From Akebia trifoliata (taxonomy: Eukaryota; Streptophyta; Magnoliopsida; Ranunculales; Lardizabalaceae), in the NCBI GenBank assembly GCA_017979445.1, contig CM030710.1:17594248-17658247 (forward strand): a stretch of DNA of 64,000 nucleotides, given 5' to 3'. Below are positions 22,539 through 35,049 of the stretch, one piece after another; the stretch's first letter is position 1, and each line of letters starts with the position of its first letter. The notes beneath the pieces were generated by a model. The model was not told the origin of the DNA, searched no databases, and worked only from the letters and a program-made list of their open reading frames with translations. The position numbers and the translations under genes are program-made.

Positions 22539-25533
22539 TATAAAACTCCGAGTTTTCAATTCGTATCTCGAGGAAAAATAAATAGTGAAATTTTAAGAAA
22601 ATCTTGAAAGTGGGACTTAGGGTAAAATTGTAGGACCTTGTTCTGATCATTTTTAATGAAATCTGATCATACCATTGGATTCAAATTGATCGAAAAACAT
22701 ACTTTAGCCTGTAAGCACGATCAAATGCAAGTCCGAACAGAAAAGTGACAAAATCCTCGATTACCAAGTCGGACCAGGCTAAAATAGTAACTTTCTGATA
22801 GAATAAGAATTATTAAGATTCGATTATACGATTAGGTTTGTAATGAAAAATTATTGAACATGGACTATTTATTTGTCATTTTTGGAAATCAGGAAGTCGA
22901 ATTATCATCAAAAACGAAAATGACGTCAATTTTAGGGGTCACCTCAGGCCAAAAATCTAAACTTTTGGTAGAGATAGAATTTGTAGAAATTGATTATACC
23001 ATTAGATCTAAAATAAAAAATTAGGCAAAATAGAGTATTTATTCGTCACTTTTGGAGTCCGGACGGTCAAGTTTTCGTCCATCTAAACAATAGGCAAAAT
23101 ACCGATTTCATCCCTAAACTTTATATAAATAAATTTTTATAATTTTTTTAACTATTCATCATCCCATTTCGTCCAAAACTAACCAACGAAGTAACGAAAT
23201 TTTTTCGATTTCCTCCGATCTTCAAACTCAGATATCTAATAAACAGTTCGTCGTTGACTTTCAACGCAGAAAGGAAAAACGTTTGCAGCCTCGACATGTA
23301 CAAAATTCACCCAAATTCTTTTCATTTTCTCGTCTTTTTCACCCCATATCATCAAAAAATAGTCGTATATATATACAGGAATTTTGTAACTTCGACCTCA
23401 GATTTCATCCGTTTCGAGGTTAAACCGTCTTCCGCCGCAGAAGGAAGAAAAAACGACGGTGTCGAGATCTTCGAAACCACCAGGTTAGATTCGAAAATCA
23501 ATAGTCTCGAACTTCGAGCCATCTTGATTTTTGCGTCGTTAGCCTCGATTTCCGTTCACGTGCTTCTATCATTTTGCACAGAGATTGTAAGGAACTCTCA
23601 ATTTCTACTAGTAATCGTAGATTGTGAAAATTGCATTTAGGATTTTATTAAAAATTTGTGGTGAGTTTCCAAAAAATTTCAAATTCAATTGGTTATTTCC
23701 AATTTACGCCAGAACTTGCATGTTTGATATGTTTAACTGTATTTTATAACAAATTATACGTGGGTAGGATATTTCATCGGATTATTTCCTTCAGTTGGGT
23801 TATGTGCATCGTTTGGACCGCATTTTGATTTAAGTTTTGTACTTTTTCAATGTTATTGATAAAAATAAATTTCATAGTTGGAAAAATGATTTAATATTCA
23901 ATGAACTCATATTGAGTTGATGAATATCAAAAAGTGGATATTTTATTTGAGAGATTGAAAACTGTAAAAAAATTGAAAAAATAGAAAAAGATGATGAAAC
24001 GGTAAAATGTCAAAGTCACATCCGAAGGGTGATGTCTGCATTTTACATTGTTGTGTTGTGTGTAGGTTGGTGAACGGATATCCAAGGATAATGACTGGTT
24101 GCATATTTATTTACTTTCTGTTAGTGCGAGGCGTTGTTTACTTTTCCGTTCTGTTATTTATTTTAGGTCGGTGGCCATACTTGCATGGTAGGAAATTGGA
24201 TATCCATTCTCAACCTTGTATTGTTAATTTCTCTTTTGTTTCAAATGAAAATAATATATATATAGTTATTTTGTGAGCTATTAAAGAGTCTGTGAATGCT
24301 TGAAGGGATAGTGCGTCATATCATCCGGAATAGTGTACTATCTTGGGATGTACGGTAGGGACCACCAAGCTCATACGTGGTATGGGACGCGTATGAAAGT
24401 GGAGTCACAACTGGAATCTGGGTTTATTCCTCTCTATTTTTACCAATGAACTTGTACTGTAAAGGTGGTCGTATATGAATGGTTTGTATATATGGGAATC
24501 ACATCTACGCCTAATAGGCATAGACGAAGATGATTAGTTAGTGGTCACTAACAATCTACAATAATCGAACGTTCTGATACATCGAAAAGAAACCCATTGC
24601 TTACGATCACGTCAAACGACTAGCCTGAGCTGGATAAATGGTCAACCGAACGTGGTAAATACAACGATCAGTCACAAAATCAGGAACTAAAAATCATTAA
24701 AAAGTGTAACATCATGTCCCGACTGGGAACGATCCAGTCGTGAATCCCAACTCTCTAATTCCACTACTCCACCATGTGTATTATGTATATGTTACCTTAT
24801 TTTAATTTATAAAATGAAATGCAAGTTTAATGTTTCCATTTGATCAATAGATTTGTATAAAAAGAAAATGTTATAGTTAGTATTGTTGGTTGATGTAATA
24901 TCAGTTTTAAATTGTTTAGTTGCTCATCTCTGACTATACATTCCAGTTAATCGTAGTTTTTTTTATAAAAATTTGCATATGCTAAAATGATTCAGTATAT
25001 TTATTCATTCATGTTAGGAGAGGTTATTGGCAGAAATTGCTTGCTTCCTTACTGGATAACCATTGTTACTCACCCTTTCATTCTTTATTTTTTAGTTTCA
25101 GCACTTGCAGTTACCGAGGCAGACGCAGAGTCGGTAAGTGAGGAGTGCCTAATCGATCAGATTGACGATTAGAGTCTGTTTCATGGTAAGCACTAGGGCT
25201 ATACCCTTTAGTGTTGTCAGTTTCGTCCAGGATGGATATAAATTTTGGGGTCGAGTGTTAAGTTTATATTAGAGTGAGAATATTTTTTGTAATCCTATAT
25301 ATTGTTAAACTTTCGCACTCTGATCCACTTACGTGTTAATTATATTTAGTCTTCTACTGTTATCTCGTTTTTGTAATTTTATATACAGGATTTGTTGTTT
25401 ATTGGTTTATCAGATTTTGAGTTCTGTGAAATGCTAACATAAACAGAGGAGACCATGTCGAAATTTTGAGGTGCCACCTAGTACCTTGAGTTTTGGCATT
25501 GGAATTTGTGTTAGCGTTCAGCAGGGCACCACA
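22539..25533 (+). mobile_element. Solo LTR S1 (2995 bp), TSD TTACT
   Basis: Flanked by perfect 5 bp duplications TTACT at 22534-22538 and 25534-25538. The left end reads TATAAAACTCCGAG (the usual TG has become TA) and the right end GGCAGGGCACCACA type (here AGCAGGGCACCACA). It is homologous end to end to S2 and S3 (both inverted) and to the more diverged S4. No internal region, PBS or coding sequence is present, so it is an LTR left by recombination. Long LTRs with TGTnnnACCCC-type ends resemble those of Del/Tekay chromoviruses, but the lineage is not proven. Confidence 0.88.
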
Positions 25534-25538
25534 TTACT

Positions 25539-26739
25539 TGATTGGACTTCCTGATTGCAATACAGCCTTGGTTGATTGATTTGTTGTTCATCTAGATGGG
25601 TTGATCATTGACTTGTACAATGAACACACGTGATCAATTTTTCGAAAATTACATTTATTTTGTGAAATTAAGCCTAATTAACATGGTATAACATGAAATG
25701 TGAAAAATTAAGGCTTAACATACTTATTTAGCGAATGCAGCAAGCCTTTAAATCGCTAGGTTACCCCTACTAAAACTCTAAACTTTTTTACTTTGATTCT
25801 TTTGAATCTTCCTTTTTCGCTTTTAAGGTACCCAGTGTAATTCAATGGTTGTTGTTCAAAACATATTCCAGTTCTGTTTTTCTTCTAATTAACCAATCAA
25901 ATGAACAAAGAAATAAAAGTTCATCAAATCCTGATTTTTCCTTATACTCTAAGTAGAAAGAAGGTAACAAGTTCACTCAATTCAACCTAGACTCTTGGTA
26001 ACCTTATTAAAAGTGACTATAAACAAAAAGGTAACTTTGATTTAACTTTTGCCTAAAAGAAACACAAATGGAGACCCTAGATCAAACCTTCCAACTAAAG
26101 ACTAATTTAGTGTTTTTAACTAAATGTTTAAAGATACAAGCTAAGATCTTGAACAAAATTCAACAAAGTTGCCAAAATATTATTTTTTTCAAAATTTTGA
26201 AATTTTTGAATACAAAATAAAATAAAATAAAACATGTAGAAATCCGACCCTATACCCCCAAAGTTAAACTAAATTTAACAAAAGGAAATGAAGGTTGCAT
26301 AGCACCTGAAAATGATCCAACAATCTTATGATATTACACAATGTCTCTTGAAATGGGACAACACACAACTCACCACTATCGCAGCGTCAATTGTATATGT
26401 CGTATTAATTATGATCATGTTGTATGATGCTAGAAGCACCATGAAATATACTGTGATCATAGTCTAGGTAATTGGTTCCTAAGCTATGTTGGAAAGACAC
26501 ACCAGTATTTTCAGCCTATATTGTGTAAACTAGCACATGACAAAATAATTATGAAAAAGAAAATAATTTTTGAAAAATATTGCAAACAGAAACTATTTTT
26601 GGAACAAAACATGGATATCACATTATTCAGATAAAACAAAAACAACTACTTAACAAGGTAAAATAAACCTAATAGCAAAACTAATAAAAACTCCTAATGA
26701 AAACATCTACTCAACCATTTAATCCCTTCAAGATCTATT
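25539..26739. other. No gene recognised; probable non-coding 3' flank of the Athila element
   Basis: AT-rich sequence between solo LTR S1 and the Athila env-like frames. It could be the 3' UTR and LTR of the minus-strand Athila element, but I could not match it to a 5' partner beyond 43600. Confidence 0.35.
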
Positions 26740-29700
26740 TCTAGGAGTGGCTATCTCAAACTCTCTCATTCTCTCGCGTTATTCAGCTGTATTGAGTCAT
26801 CGCTCTAAAATCTTTTGTCCTCTATTCAACTTACCCATCCCCTTGAAATTTTTTGTAAATGCCTTTTGCAGGGGATGTGATTTGACAACATCTAAAAAGG
26901 ACGTGTTCTCAAAATTTAGACTAGACGATCTAGGTTCACTTGTTCCAACCTTGTCAAATTTGTGTCTTGGGCGCTCATAACCATGAGGGCTTTCGTGCTC
27001 TGGTATCGATTTCCATAAATCTGGGGCACACTTTGCAAAAGACAATGAACCATTAAATTCTAAAAGTTTGACCATCTTGCCTTGGGGTGCTAGCACTACC
27101 ATTGGTACTCTCATTGGTCTTTCAAAAATATGATAGACTAAGTATGAGAAAACTAGCGAACGACCCTTCTTCGGCTTGACGCAGGCATCGATCAGAGTTT
27201 CTAATATGAGACGAGACATGCAAAAAGTCAGATCCTTGGTTTGGATCGCGTACATGATGTACATGTGCTTTGCAAAAAGCAAAGTATTGTTTTGCATCTC
27301 TAATATGTTAGATGTCATCCATAACCAACAGAAATACTGATTAGCTTGAAAACTTTTTGATAATAAACCTCTACTCCTTTTGCTGATGCGTTATGACTCA
27401 ATACCCAATCATGTGACAAAAAATTCAAACGGATGATGTGTCTGGGAAGTTCCATCCTCGACTTTCATAATGCCTAAAATCACATTGATATCTTTAAAAC
27501 CAATGGCAAGCGTGATGCCACAGATGATAAACGACGGAACGACAGGATTGCCTGAAACAACGAAAGTATAAAATTCTCTCACTAATTTCGTACTATAAAC
27601 TTCGAAACTGATGTAGATTGCTCCATCCTTTCTTAGCGATGGTCTTGCGAAACCATGACCCGTTAATGCCTTGAAAGTAGAGACCGAAAACAAACTCCTC
27701 AAAAATAATTCGTTTGGATGAAACCATAGGTACTAGTACAATTAAGAGGAAAAAATGATCAATTGTCTAAAATCTAGAGATGATTGGTGTTAGGATGACT
27801 ACGACGTAGTGAATATGGACTGTGACACAGTGAAGGTGATTAATTTGCAAATGCAGTAACTACGATATGATCGCAATTAGATGCTGACTGCGTTGATCAC
27901 TTCATATTTGCACAAATACAATGGAGAATATAGATTTGCAAAATAGATCTTTGAGGGTTATTGATTTAGAAGAATTTGAAAATGAAAAATAGAGAAGATG
28001 AGTTAGAGATTAGGGCTTGTTATTTGAATTTAAGGTATATGGGAAACTTCCAAAATAACCTTGAATCTAAGGAAAATCCTAAAACTAAAACTAATCCTAA
28101 AATGCTAAAATTAATGAAATAAACACTAATTTGCTACAATAAAGAATCTAAGGAAAGAAAATTAATAGTTCCTATAGTTTTGGATGGGAAGGTAGCTGAG
28201 AAAATCGCTTGACATGATAAAGGATTAGCTCGTCACTTTTTAGCACGTAGAGCTTGAGTGCATCGGGTATGTCGTTTCGATTCGTCGGTGACTATTTGAA
28301 GAAGACCAGCAAAGAGGAAACCTATCGATGGGTTGACCATTCATTTCTACTAAGTTTTGTGCAACCTTAAACATATGAGACCAATTATGATTTTTTCTTT
28401 TAGAACCTACTACTTTGATTCTGAACTGGTAATTATTCCCAATGAGTGAAATGATCAAGTTCTAGGCCTAACTAAAATGAAAAACTACATTATTCATCCA
28501 AAAACTTCTAAATCTAACAAAAAACAAAAACAAAAAGAATGGGTTACCTCCCAGAAGCGCTAAGTTTAACGCCTTCAGCCAGACAAAACTCTATTAATCC
28601 TGATAAATAGATTCATTGAGGAAAAGAACTTCCTCTGGAGGTACACACTTGAGATACAATTTGAGATGTTGGCCATTCATTTTAAAAGTGGATCCATCCT
28701 TATGATTAAGAACGTCAACAGCACCATGGTGGTAAACTGTTTGGATGATAAACAGACCAGTCAAACGAGATTTGAGTTTTCCTAGAAATAAATGGAATTT
28801 GTTGTTATGCAACAAAATTCATTGACCACGTTCAAAATTTTGTCGAACAATGTATTTGTCGTGATATAATTTTGTACGCTCTTTGTAGAGTTTAGCACAA
28901 TCATAAGAGTCATTTCTAATCTCTTCTAATTCATTAAGTTGTAACTTATAATGTTTACCGACTTTATCTAGTTCGAAGTTGAGGCACTTTGTTGCTCAAT
29001 AAACTCGATGCTCAAGTTCTACAAGGAAATGACAGGCCTTGCAAAAAATTAACCTGTAGGGAGACATCTCTATTGGTGTTTTGAAAGCAGTTCAATAATC
29101 ATAATGCATCATTTAATTTCAAAAACCAATCTTTTCGTGAAATATTGATTATTTTTTCTAAAATGGTTTTGATGTTCCTATTAGAAATCTCTACTTGTCT
29201 ACAGGTTTGTGGATGGTAAGGTGTTGAAATTTTATGAGTTATGAAGTATTTTCTCACCAATGGTGCAAAGATTTTATTGCAGAAATGCGAGCCACCATCA
29301 TTTATGATAACTCGCAGAATACTAAATCTTATTAAGATGGTCTCCTTGACAAAGTTGATCATCACCTTTTAATCATTTGTTTTACACCCCATAACTTCTA
29401 CCCATTTGAATACGTAATCAACAGCAATAAGGATATATTGGAAACCCTAGGAGATAGGAAAAGGTCACATAAAATCTATGCCCCAAACGTTAAAAATGTC
29501 GATGATCAAAATAGGGTTTTGAGATATTTCATTTCTCTTGAAATTTTTTTCTAGTTTCTGACATTGACTACAAGATTTGCTAAACTCATGGGCATCTCGA
29601 AAAATAGTTGACCAAAAAAAATCGCACTGCACGATTTTTATAATGGTCTTCTTACCACTGAAGTACCCTTCGCAAGCATGATTATAATAAAACTCTAAGA

Positions 29701-30203
29701 TATTGGCTTGCTCACAGGTAGGAAAACAATGTCTAATAATCTGGTTAGGACAATACTTGAATAAGTATGGTTCGTCCCAGAAATACCATTTAGCTTTTGA
29801 AAGGAGATGGAGTTTCTCTTGCTTAGTCATTGAGATTGGCAATTGACCTATAACTAAGTAGTTGATAATGTCAACATACCACAAAATGTTAAAATTGAAG
29901 ATTTGCATAAGTTGCTCATTAGGAAAGGATTCAAAAATGGGTAAAGATTTCTTAAACAACTCAGTAACAATCCTAGGTAGATGATCAATTACGACATTTT
30001 CTACATATTTTTTTATCTTGGATCTCAATATCAAACTCTTGCAAGAATAGAATCTAACAGATTAACCTTACTTTAGCATTTCTCTTAGATATAAGGTACT
30101 TCAAAGCAGCATGGTCTGTGTAAACCACGAATTTTAATCCTATTAAGTAGGGATAGAATTTATCAATGAAATAGACCACTACTAGCATTTTCTTCTCTAT
30201 TAT
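26740..30203 (-). mobile_element. Athila-type Ty3/gypsy element, 3' half (RNase H end, integrase, env-like region)
   Basis: Minus strand, decayed. From 30203 downwards: the RNase H end (EKKMLVVV), then an integrase zinc finger ending CSQCQ and VWGIDFM (29465-30034). Next come the DDE-core pieces [10 protein letters not shown] and [16 protein letters not shown] (29099-29365). The C-terminal segment is at 28594-28815 (KSRLTGLFIIQTVYHHGAVDV, FKMNGQHLK). Frames at 27409-27702 and 26797-27318 lie where Athila elements carry their env-like ORF. Stops and frameshifts separate all parts. The 5' half continues at 42585-43600 on the other side of E2. Confidence 0.8.
26797..27702 (-). pseudogene. Putative env-like ORF of the Athila element
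   Basis: Two broken minus-strand frames (27409-27702 and 26797-27318). The first has VREFYTFVVSG followed by an INVILGI segment, resembling the plant transposon protein domain common in Athila 3' ORFs. The second is basic towards its C-terminus and shows no clear membrane anchor. Position downstream of integrase is the main support. Function unknown; real envelope activity has not been shown for such ORFs. Confidence 0.45.
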
Positions 30204-33200
30204 TGTAGACACCCCATTTTCGCACTCGCCAGATTAATCAACTCGTCAACTTGATTGCGACGATTCCCAATGACGGATGAATATTCTAATATTTTTGTTG
30301 TTGTTACTAGATATGTTTTTAAAATTCGAATGATATATTTCAAGAATTATACGCTAGAAAAATATGACCAAAAATATAGAAATCACCATTTTCGAACAAA
30401 AAAAGCTTTACGAGAAAAATCACTAAAAAATGATCAAATTATCAAAATACCCCTAACATCAAAACATCCATAGAGCCTACATTACATTTAGAAAAATCAT
30501 TTCGAATACATAAAATAACAAATTAATAACAAATAAATTATTTCGTCAATTTTTACAAAATTGAACAAAATTACGAAGACGCCCCTCATAGGGTCCACGA
30601 TTATTTCACGTCGAAAACCCATAAATGACAAAAAAACTAATACTCTCATTAAAATTCTTATGAAAAACTAATTCCAAAATATTCAAAAATGTCAAAAATT
30701 AATCTCTAAACGCAAAAGCCCTCTTTAAGGGCAAAAAAATAATTTTTCAATCCCTAAAAATTAAAATTTTAAATTTAATAATTAGAATATTAATTAACGT
30801 AAAATGAAATATTAATAAATCAAATTAAAATTTTAAATGAATAAAATTAATTAATTAAGCCCATGGGCCAAATTTTAAGTGGTAGCCCATATATTTAAGT
30901 GGGGCCCACATGATAAAACCTAATCAAACCTTAGTCTCCCAAAAGCTTTTTAAAAAGGAGCCTCCACCACCTAAATTCGCAGGTCAAAAAAAATCCTAGA
31001 AAAGAGAGGCCAAAAACTCTCCCCAAGACTTCCCAAAATCCTAATCTAAAGTCCCATGTGGTGCCCTGCCAAACACTAACACAAAATCCCATGTCAGATC
31101 TCGAGGCACTAGGTGGCGCCTCGAAATTTCGACATGCTCTCCTCTGTTTATGTTAGAATTCCAAGGCGTTCAACCTGCACTTGATAAACGACATACATTA
31201 TCTTGCATATATATATACAAAATATAATAACAGCGAAAGCCTATATATATTTAATAACGTACGATAGATCAGAGTGCGGAATAAGAAATTTATATATGGG
31301 ATTATTAAAAAATTTCTTATTCTAACAAAAGTCCTTACGCTAAGCACAAATCAATATTACTTTTGGATAAATAGAGTATAATCCCAATACTCACCAGGTG
31401 ACAGACTCTGGTTGTCTATCTAAGACACCAGATGATCCTTACTTGTGCAATATACTTGCCTCGCCACGCTCTGAATCTGAAACTAAAAAAATGGATAAGG
31501 AAAGGGTGAGTAACAATGGTTACTTAGTAAGGAAGCAAACAATTTCTACTAATAACCTCTCCTAACATAAATTAATAAACATACTGAATCATTTTAAACT
31601 ATGCAAAATTTTACAGAATAAACTACGATTAACTAGTACATATAACCAGGGATGAGCAACTAAACATTTTAAAACTCATATTACATCCATCCACAGTACC
31701 CACTATAGCATTTTCTTTTTATACAAATCTAATTAACCAAATTGAAACATTAAACATGCATTTCATTTTATATATAAAAATAAGACAACAGATACATTAT
31801 ACATAATGGTGGAGTAATGGAATTAGAGAGTTGGGATTCACGACTGGATCGCTTCCAGTCAGGACATGATGTTTCATAATAAAATATTAGTTCCTGATTT
31901 TGTGGCTGGTCGCTGTTTACTACACTTGAAGGACCATTTATCCGGCTCAGACTGGTCGTTTGACGTGACCGTAAGCAATGAGTCTCTTTTTGATGTGTCA
32001 AAACGTTTGACTACTATATATTGTTAGTTACCACTGACTAATCATCTTCGTCTATGCTTATCAGGCGTGCATGTGATTCTCAAATAAACAAACCATTCGT
32101 ATACGACCACCTTTACATTACAAGTTCACTGGTAAAGATAGAGAGGAATAAACCCGGATTCCACTTGTGACTACACTTTCATACGCATCTCATACCACGT
32201 ATGAGCTTGGTGGTCCCTATCGTACATCCCAAGATAATATACCACTTCAGATGATATGACGTACTATCCCTTCAGGCATTCACAGACTCTTTAACAGCTC
32301 ACAAAATAACTACATGTATATATTATTTTAATTTCGAAATAAAAGAGAAATTAACAATACAATGTTGAGAATGGATATCCACTTTCTTACATTGCAATTG
32401 TGGCCACCTGGCCTAAAACAAATAACGGAACAGAAAAGTAAACAGCGCCTCATGCTAACAGAAAGTAAATAAACATGCAACCAGTAACATTATCCCTAGA
32501 AATCCGTTCACCAACCTACACACAACACAATAATGTAAAATGCAGACATCACCCTTCGGGTGTGAATCTGACATTTTACCGTTTCATACCCTTTTTCCAT
32601 TTTTTCGATTTTTACAATTTTCAATCTCTCAAACAAAATATCCACTTTCTGATATTCATCAACTCAATATGAATTCATTGAATATTAAATCATTTTTTCA
32701 ACTATGAAATTCATTTTTATCAATAACATTGAACAAGTACCAAAACTTAGATCAAAACGGGGTCCAAACGGTGCACAGGACCCAACTGACAGAAATAACC
32801 TGGTGAAATATCCTACCCACATATAATTTGTTATAAAATACAATTAAACATATCGAATATACAAGTTCTGGCATGAATTTGAAATAAAGAAATAAAATTC
32901 TATATTTTTGAAATCTATAACTAATTTCTGATAAAATCTTAAATACAATTTTCACAATCTACAATTACTAATATAAATTGAGAGTTTCTTACAATTTCTA
33001 GGTGACGGAATTGAAACACGTGCATGAAAATCAAAGCAATCGGTATGAAAATTGAGGTAGTTCGAACTTCGAGATGGTTGATTTTTTAATCTAACCCGAT
33101 GGTTTCGAAGATCTCGATACCGTCATTTTTTCTCCCTTTTGTGATGCAAGACAGTTTGATCCTGAAACGGATGAAATTCGAGGTCGAAGTTGCGAAACCC

Positions 33201-34495
33201 CCGTATATATATACGATTATTTTTTTATGATATAGGACGAAAAAGAAAAGAAAATGGAAGGAAATTAGGTGAGTTTTGTAGATGTTGAGGCTGCAGAACT
33301 TTTTCCCTTCTGCGTCGGTTGTCAACGACGGGCTGTTCGCAGCAAATCTGAGTTGGAAGTCGAGAGAAAAATAAATTTTTTTTAAAAAAATATTTTCTGG
33401 TTTTGGATGCGTGAGAATGATGATAAATATAAAAAAAATTAAAAATTTTATTTATATAAAATCTTGGGACGAAATCGGTATTTTGCCTATTATTTCGATC
33501 GACAATAACTTGACCATTCAAACTCCAAAAGTAACGAGTAAATACTCTATTTTGTCTATTTTTTTATTTCAGGTCTAATGGTGTAGTTAATTTCTATAAA
33601 TTATATCTATAACAAAAATTTACATTTTTAGCCCAATGTGACCCTTAAATTGACGTCGTTTTCGTTTTTGACGATAATTTGACTTCCTGATCTCCAAAAA
33701 TAACAAATAAATATTCTATTTTTTATAATTTCTCGTTACGAATCCAATGGTATGATCAAATTTTTTTAAAAAAAATTCTATAGAAAAAAGTCATTATTTT
33801 AACAAGGTCTGACTTGGTAATCGAGGATTTTATAACTTTTCTGTTCGGACTCGCATTTGAGCGTGTTTACAGGCTAAAGTATATTTTTCAATCATTTTAA
33901 ATCTAATGATGAGGTTAGATTTCATTAAAAATAGCCAGAACAAAATCCTATAATTTTACCTTAAGTCCCACTTTCAGGATTTTTTTCAAAATTCAACTAT
34001 TTATTTTTCCTCGAGATACAAATCGAAAACACGAGATTTTACACCTCAAGTCCATACCTAACACCCAAATCTTATTTTTTCACCTAAAAAACATTCAAAA
34101 ATTCTCAAAACACCCTAAAAAGACAAAAAATATTCAGATTTATGAGGAGAAAATCTTATATCTAATATCAAAATCAGATTTAGTGACGGAAACAAAAGTG
34201 GGAAGATTCACATTAGGAACGCTCTCCGCTAGTTTTGAGAGAATCGACCATCGTAATTTATTTTAAATTTTATACTATTTTTTCTTGCAATGTATAATTT
34301 TTGAGAAAAGTAGAAACCGACGTTCGCCGGACAAGATTGATGCCTAACACCTTTCAATCCCACAACATGATTTATGGACCTATTTTTACCTTTTATCCGT
34401 TTAGAGTCATGTTTTGATTCCTAAACCGTAAAACTAGGTAGCGACTCCCAAAAAATAAAAAGTAGATCCGCACCTATTGATCGAGGGTGCTTTCA
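30204..34495 (+). repeat. E2 5' LTR, split by solo LTR S2
   Basis: TGTAGACACCCC start and GTGCTTTCA end. Removing S2 (31057-34043) and its duplicated target leaves about 1.3 kb, the same as the 3' LTR. Confidence 0.85.
31057..34043 (-). mobile_element. Solo LTR S2 (2987 bp) inside the E2 5' LTR
   Basis: Inverted relative to S1. Plus-strand ends are TGTGGTGCCCTGCC and CGAGATTTTACA. The right flank CCTCA (34044-34048) faces CCCA on the left. With the undisturbed E2 3' LTR as guide (AAAGTCCTAAGTC at about 42072), this fits a 5 bp TSD with one base lost. No internal sequence is present. Confidence 0.85.
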
Positions 34496-34496
34496 G

Positions 34497-34515
34497 TGGC
34501 AACTCCATTGGAGAT
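34497..34515 (+). other. E2 primer binding site, degraded
   Basis: TGGCAACTCCATTGGAGAT compared with E1 TGGCGACTCCACTGGGGAC: three transitions of the G-to-A or C-to-T type plus the last base. Confidence 0.7.
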
Positions 34516-34811
34516 AGTTTGATGATCAAGCTTGAAATTTTTCAAATCTTGGTGCGTTGCAAAATTGGCCTAATTTATTTTTTTTTCTTTTTTGTTTATT
34601 TATTTAATTTTTTAAAATTCTTTTATCATAGTTATAAATTGTTTAGTTGCGTTTTTGTAAACATTTTCTTTTTCAATTATTTTTCTAGGGTCTTAATTAA
34701 GGGTCACGTGAGTCACGTTTGGTGACCCATAATAATTTTAAATATTTAAAAATAATAATGAATTGAGGATGGAATGATGGGATTGAGATGAGGAGCCATG
34801 GATTTTTTTTT

Positions 34812-35048
34812 TAAATCTCTTTTTTTAATTTTGGTGTGGCAGTAGAATTTTTATTTTATTTTAGTAGGCAGTGTGTTTAGATTTCTTTAAATAATTAGTA
34901 GTAGTTTTTAAACAAATATATATATATATATATAAAATAAAAAATAATTTATTTTTTTTAATTTTGGTGTGGTAGTAGAATTTTTCTTTTTTTATTGGAC
35001 AGTATTTTTAGGTTTCTTTAAATAATTAGTAGTAATTTTAAACAATAT
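34812..35048 (+). repeat. Two-copy tandem duplication in the E2 leader
   Basis: AATTTTGGTGTGGCAGTAGA through TTTCTTTAAATAATTAGTAG occurs at about 34830-34910 and again at about 34960-35035. Each copy is followed by an (AT)n run. Solo LTR S3 landed in the second run. Confidence 0.75.
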
Positions 35049-35049
35049 A

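Noticed and set aside
23254..23640. 128-codon open frame inside solo LTR S1
   Set aside because: The counterparts in S2 and S3 do not keep the same frame, so it is chance openness within an LTR.
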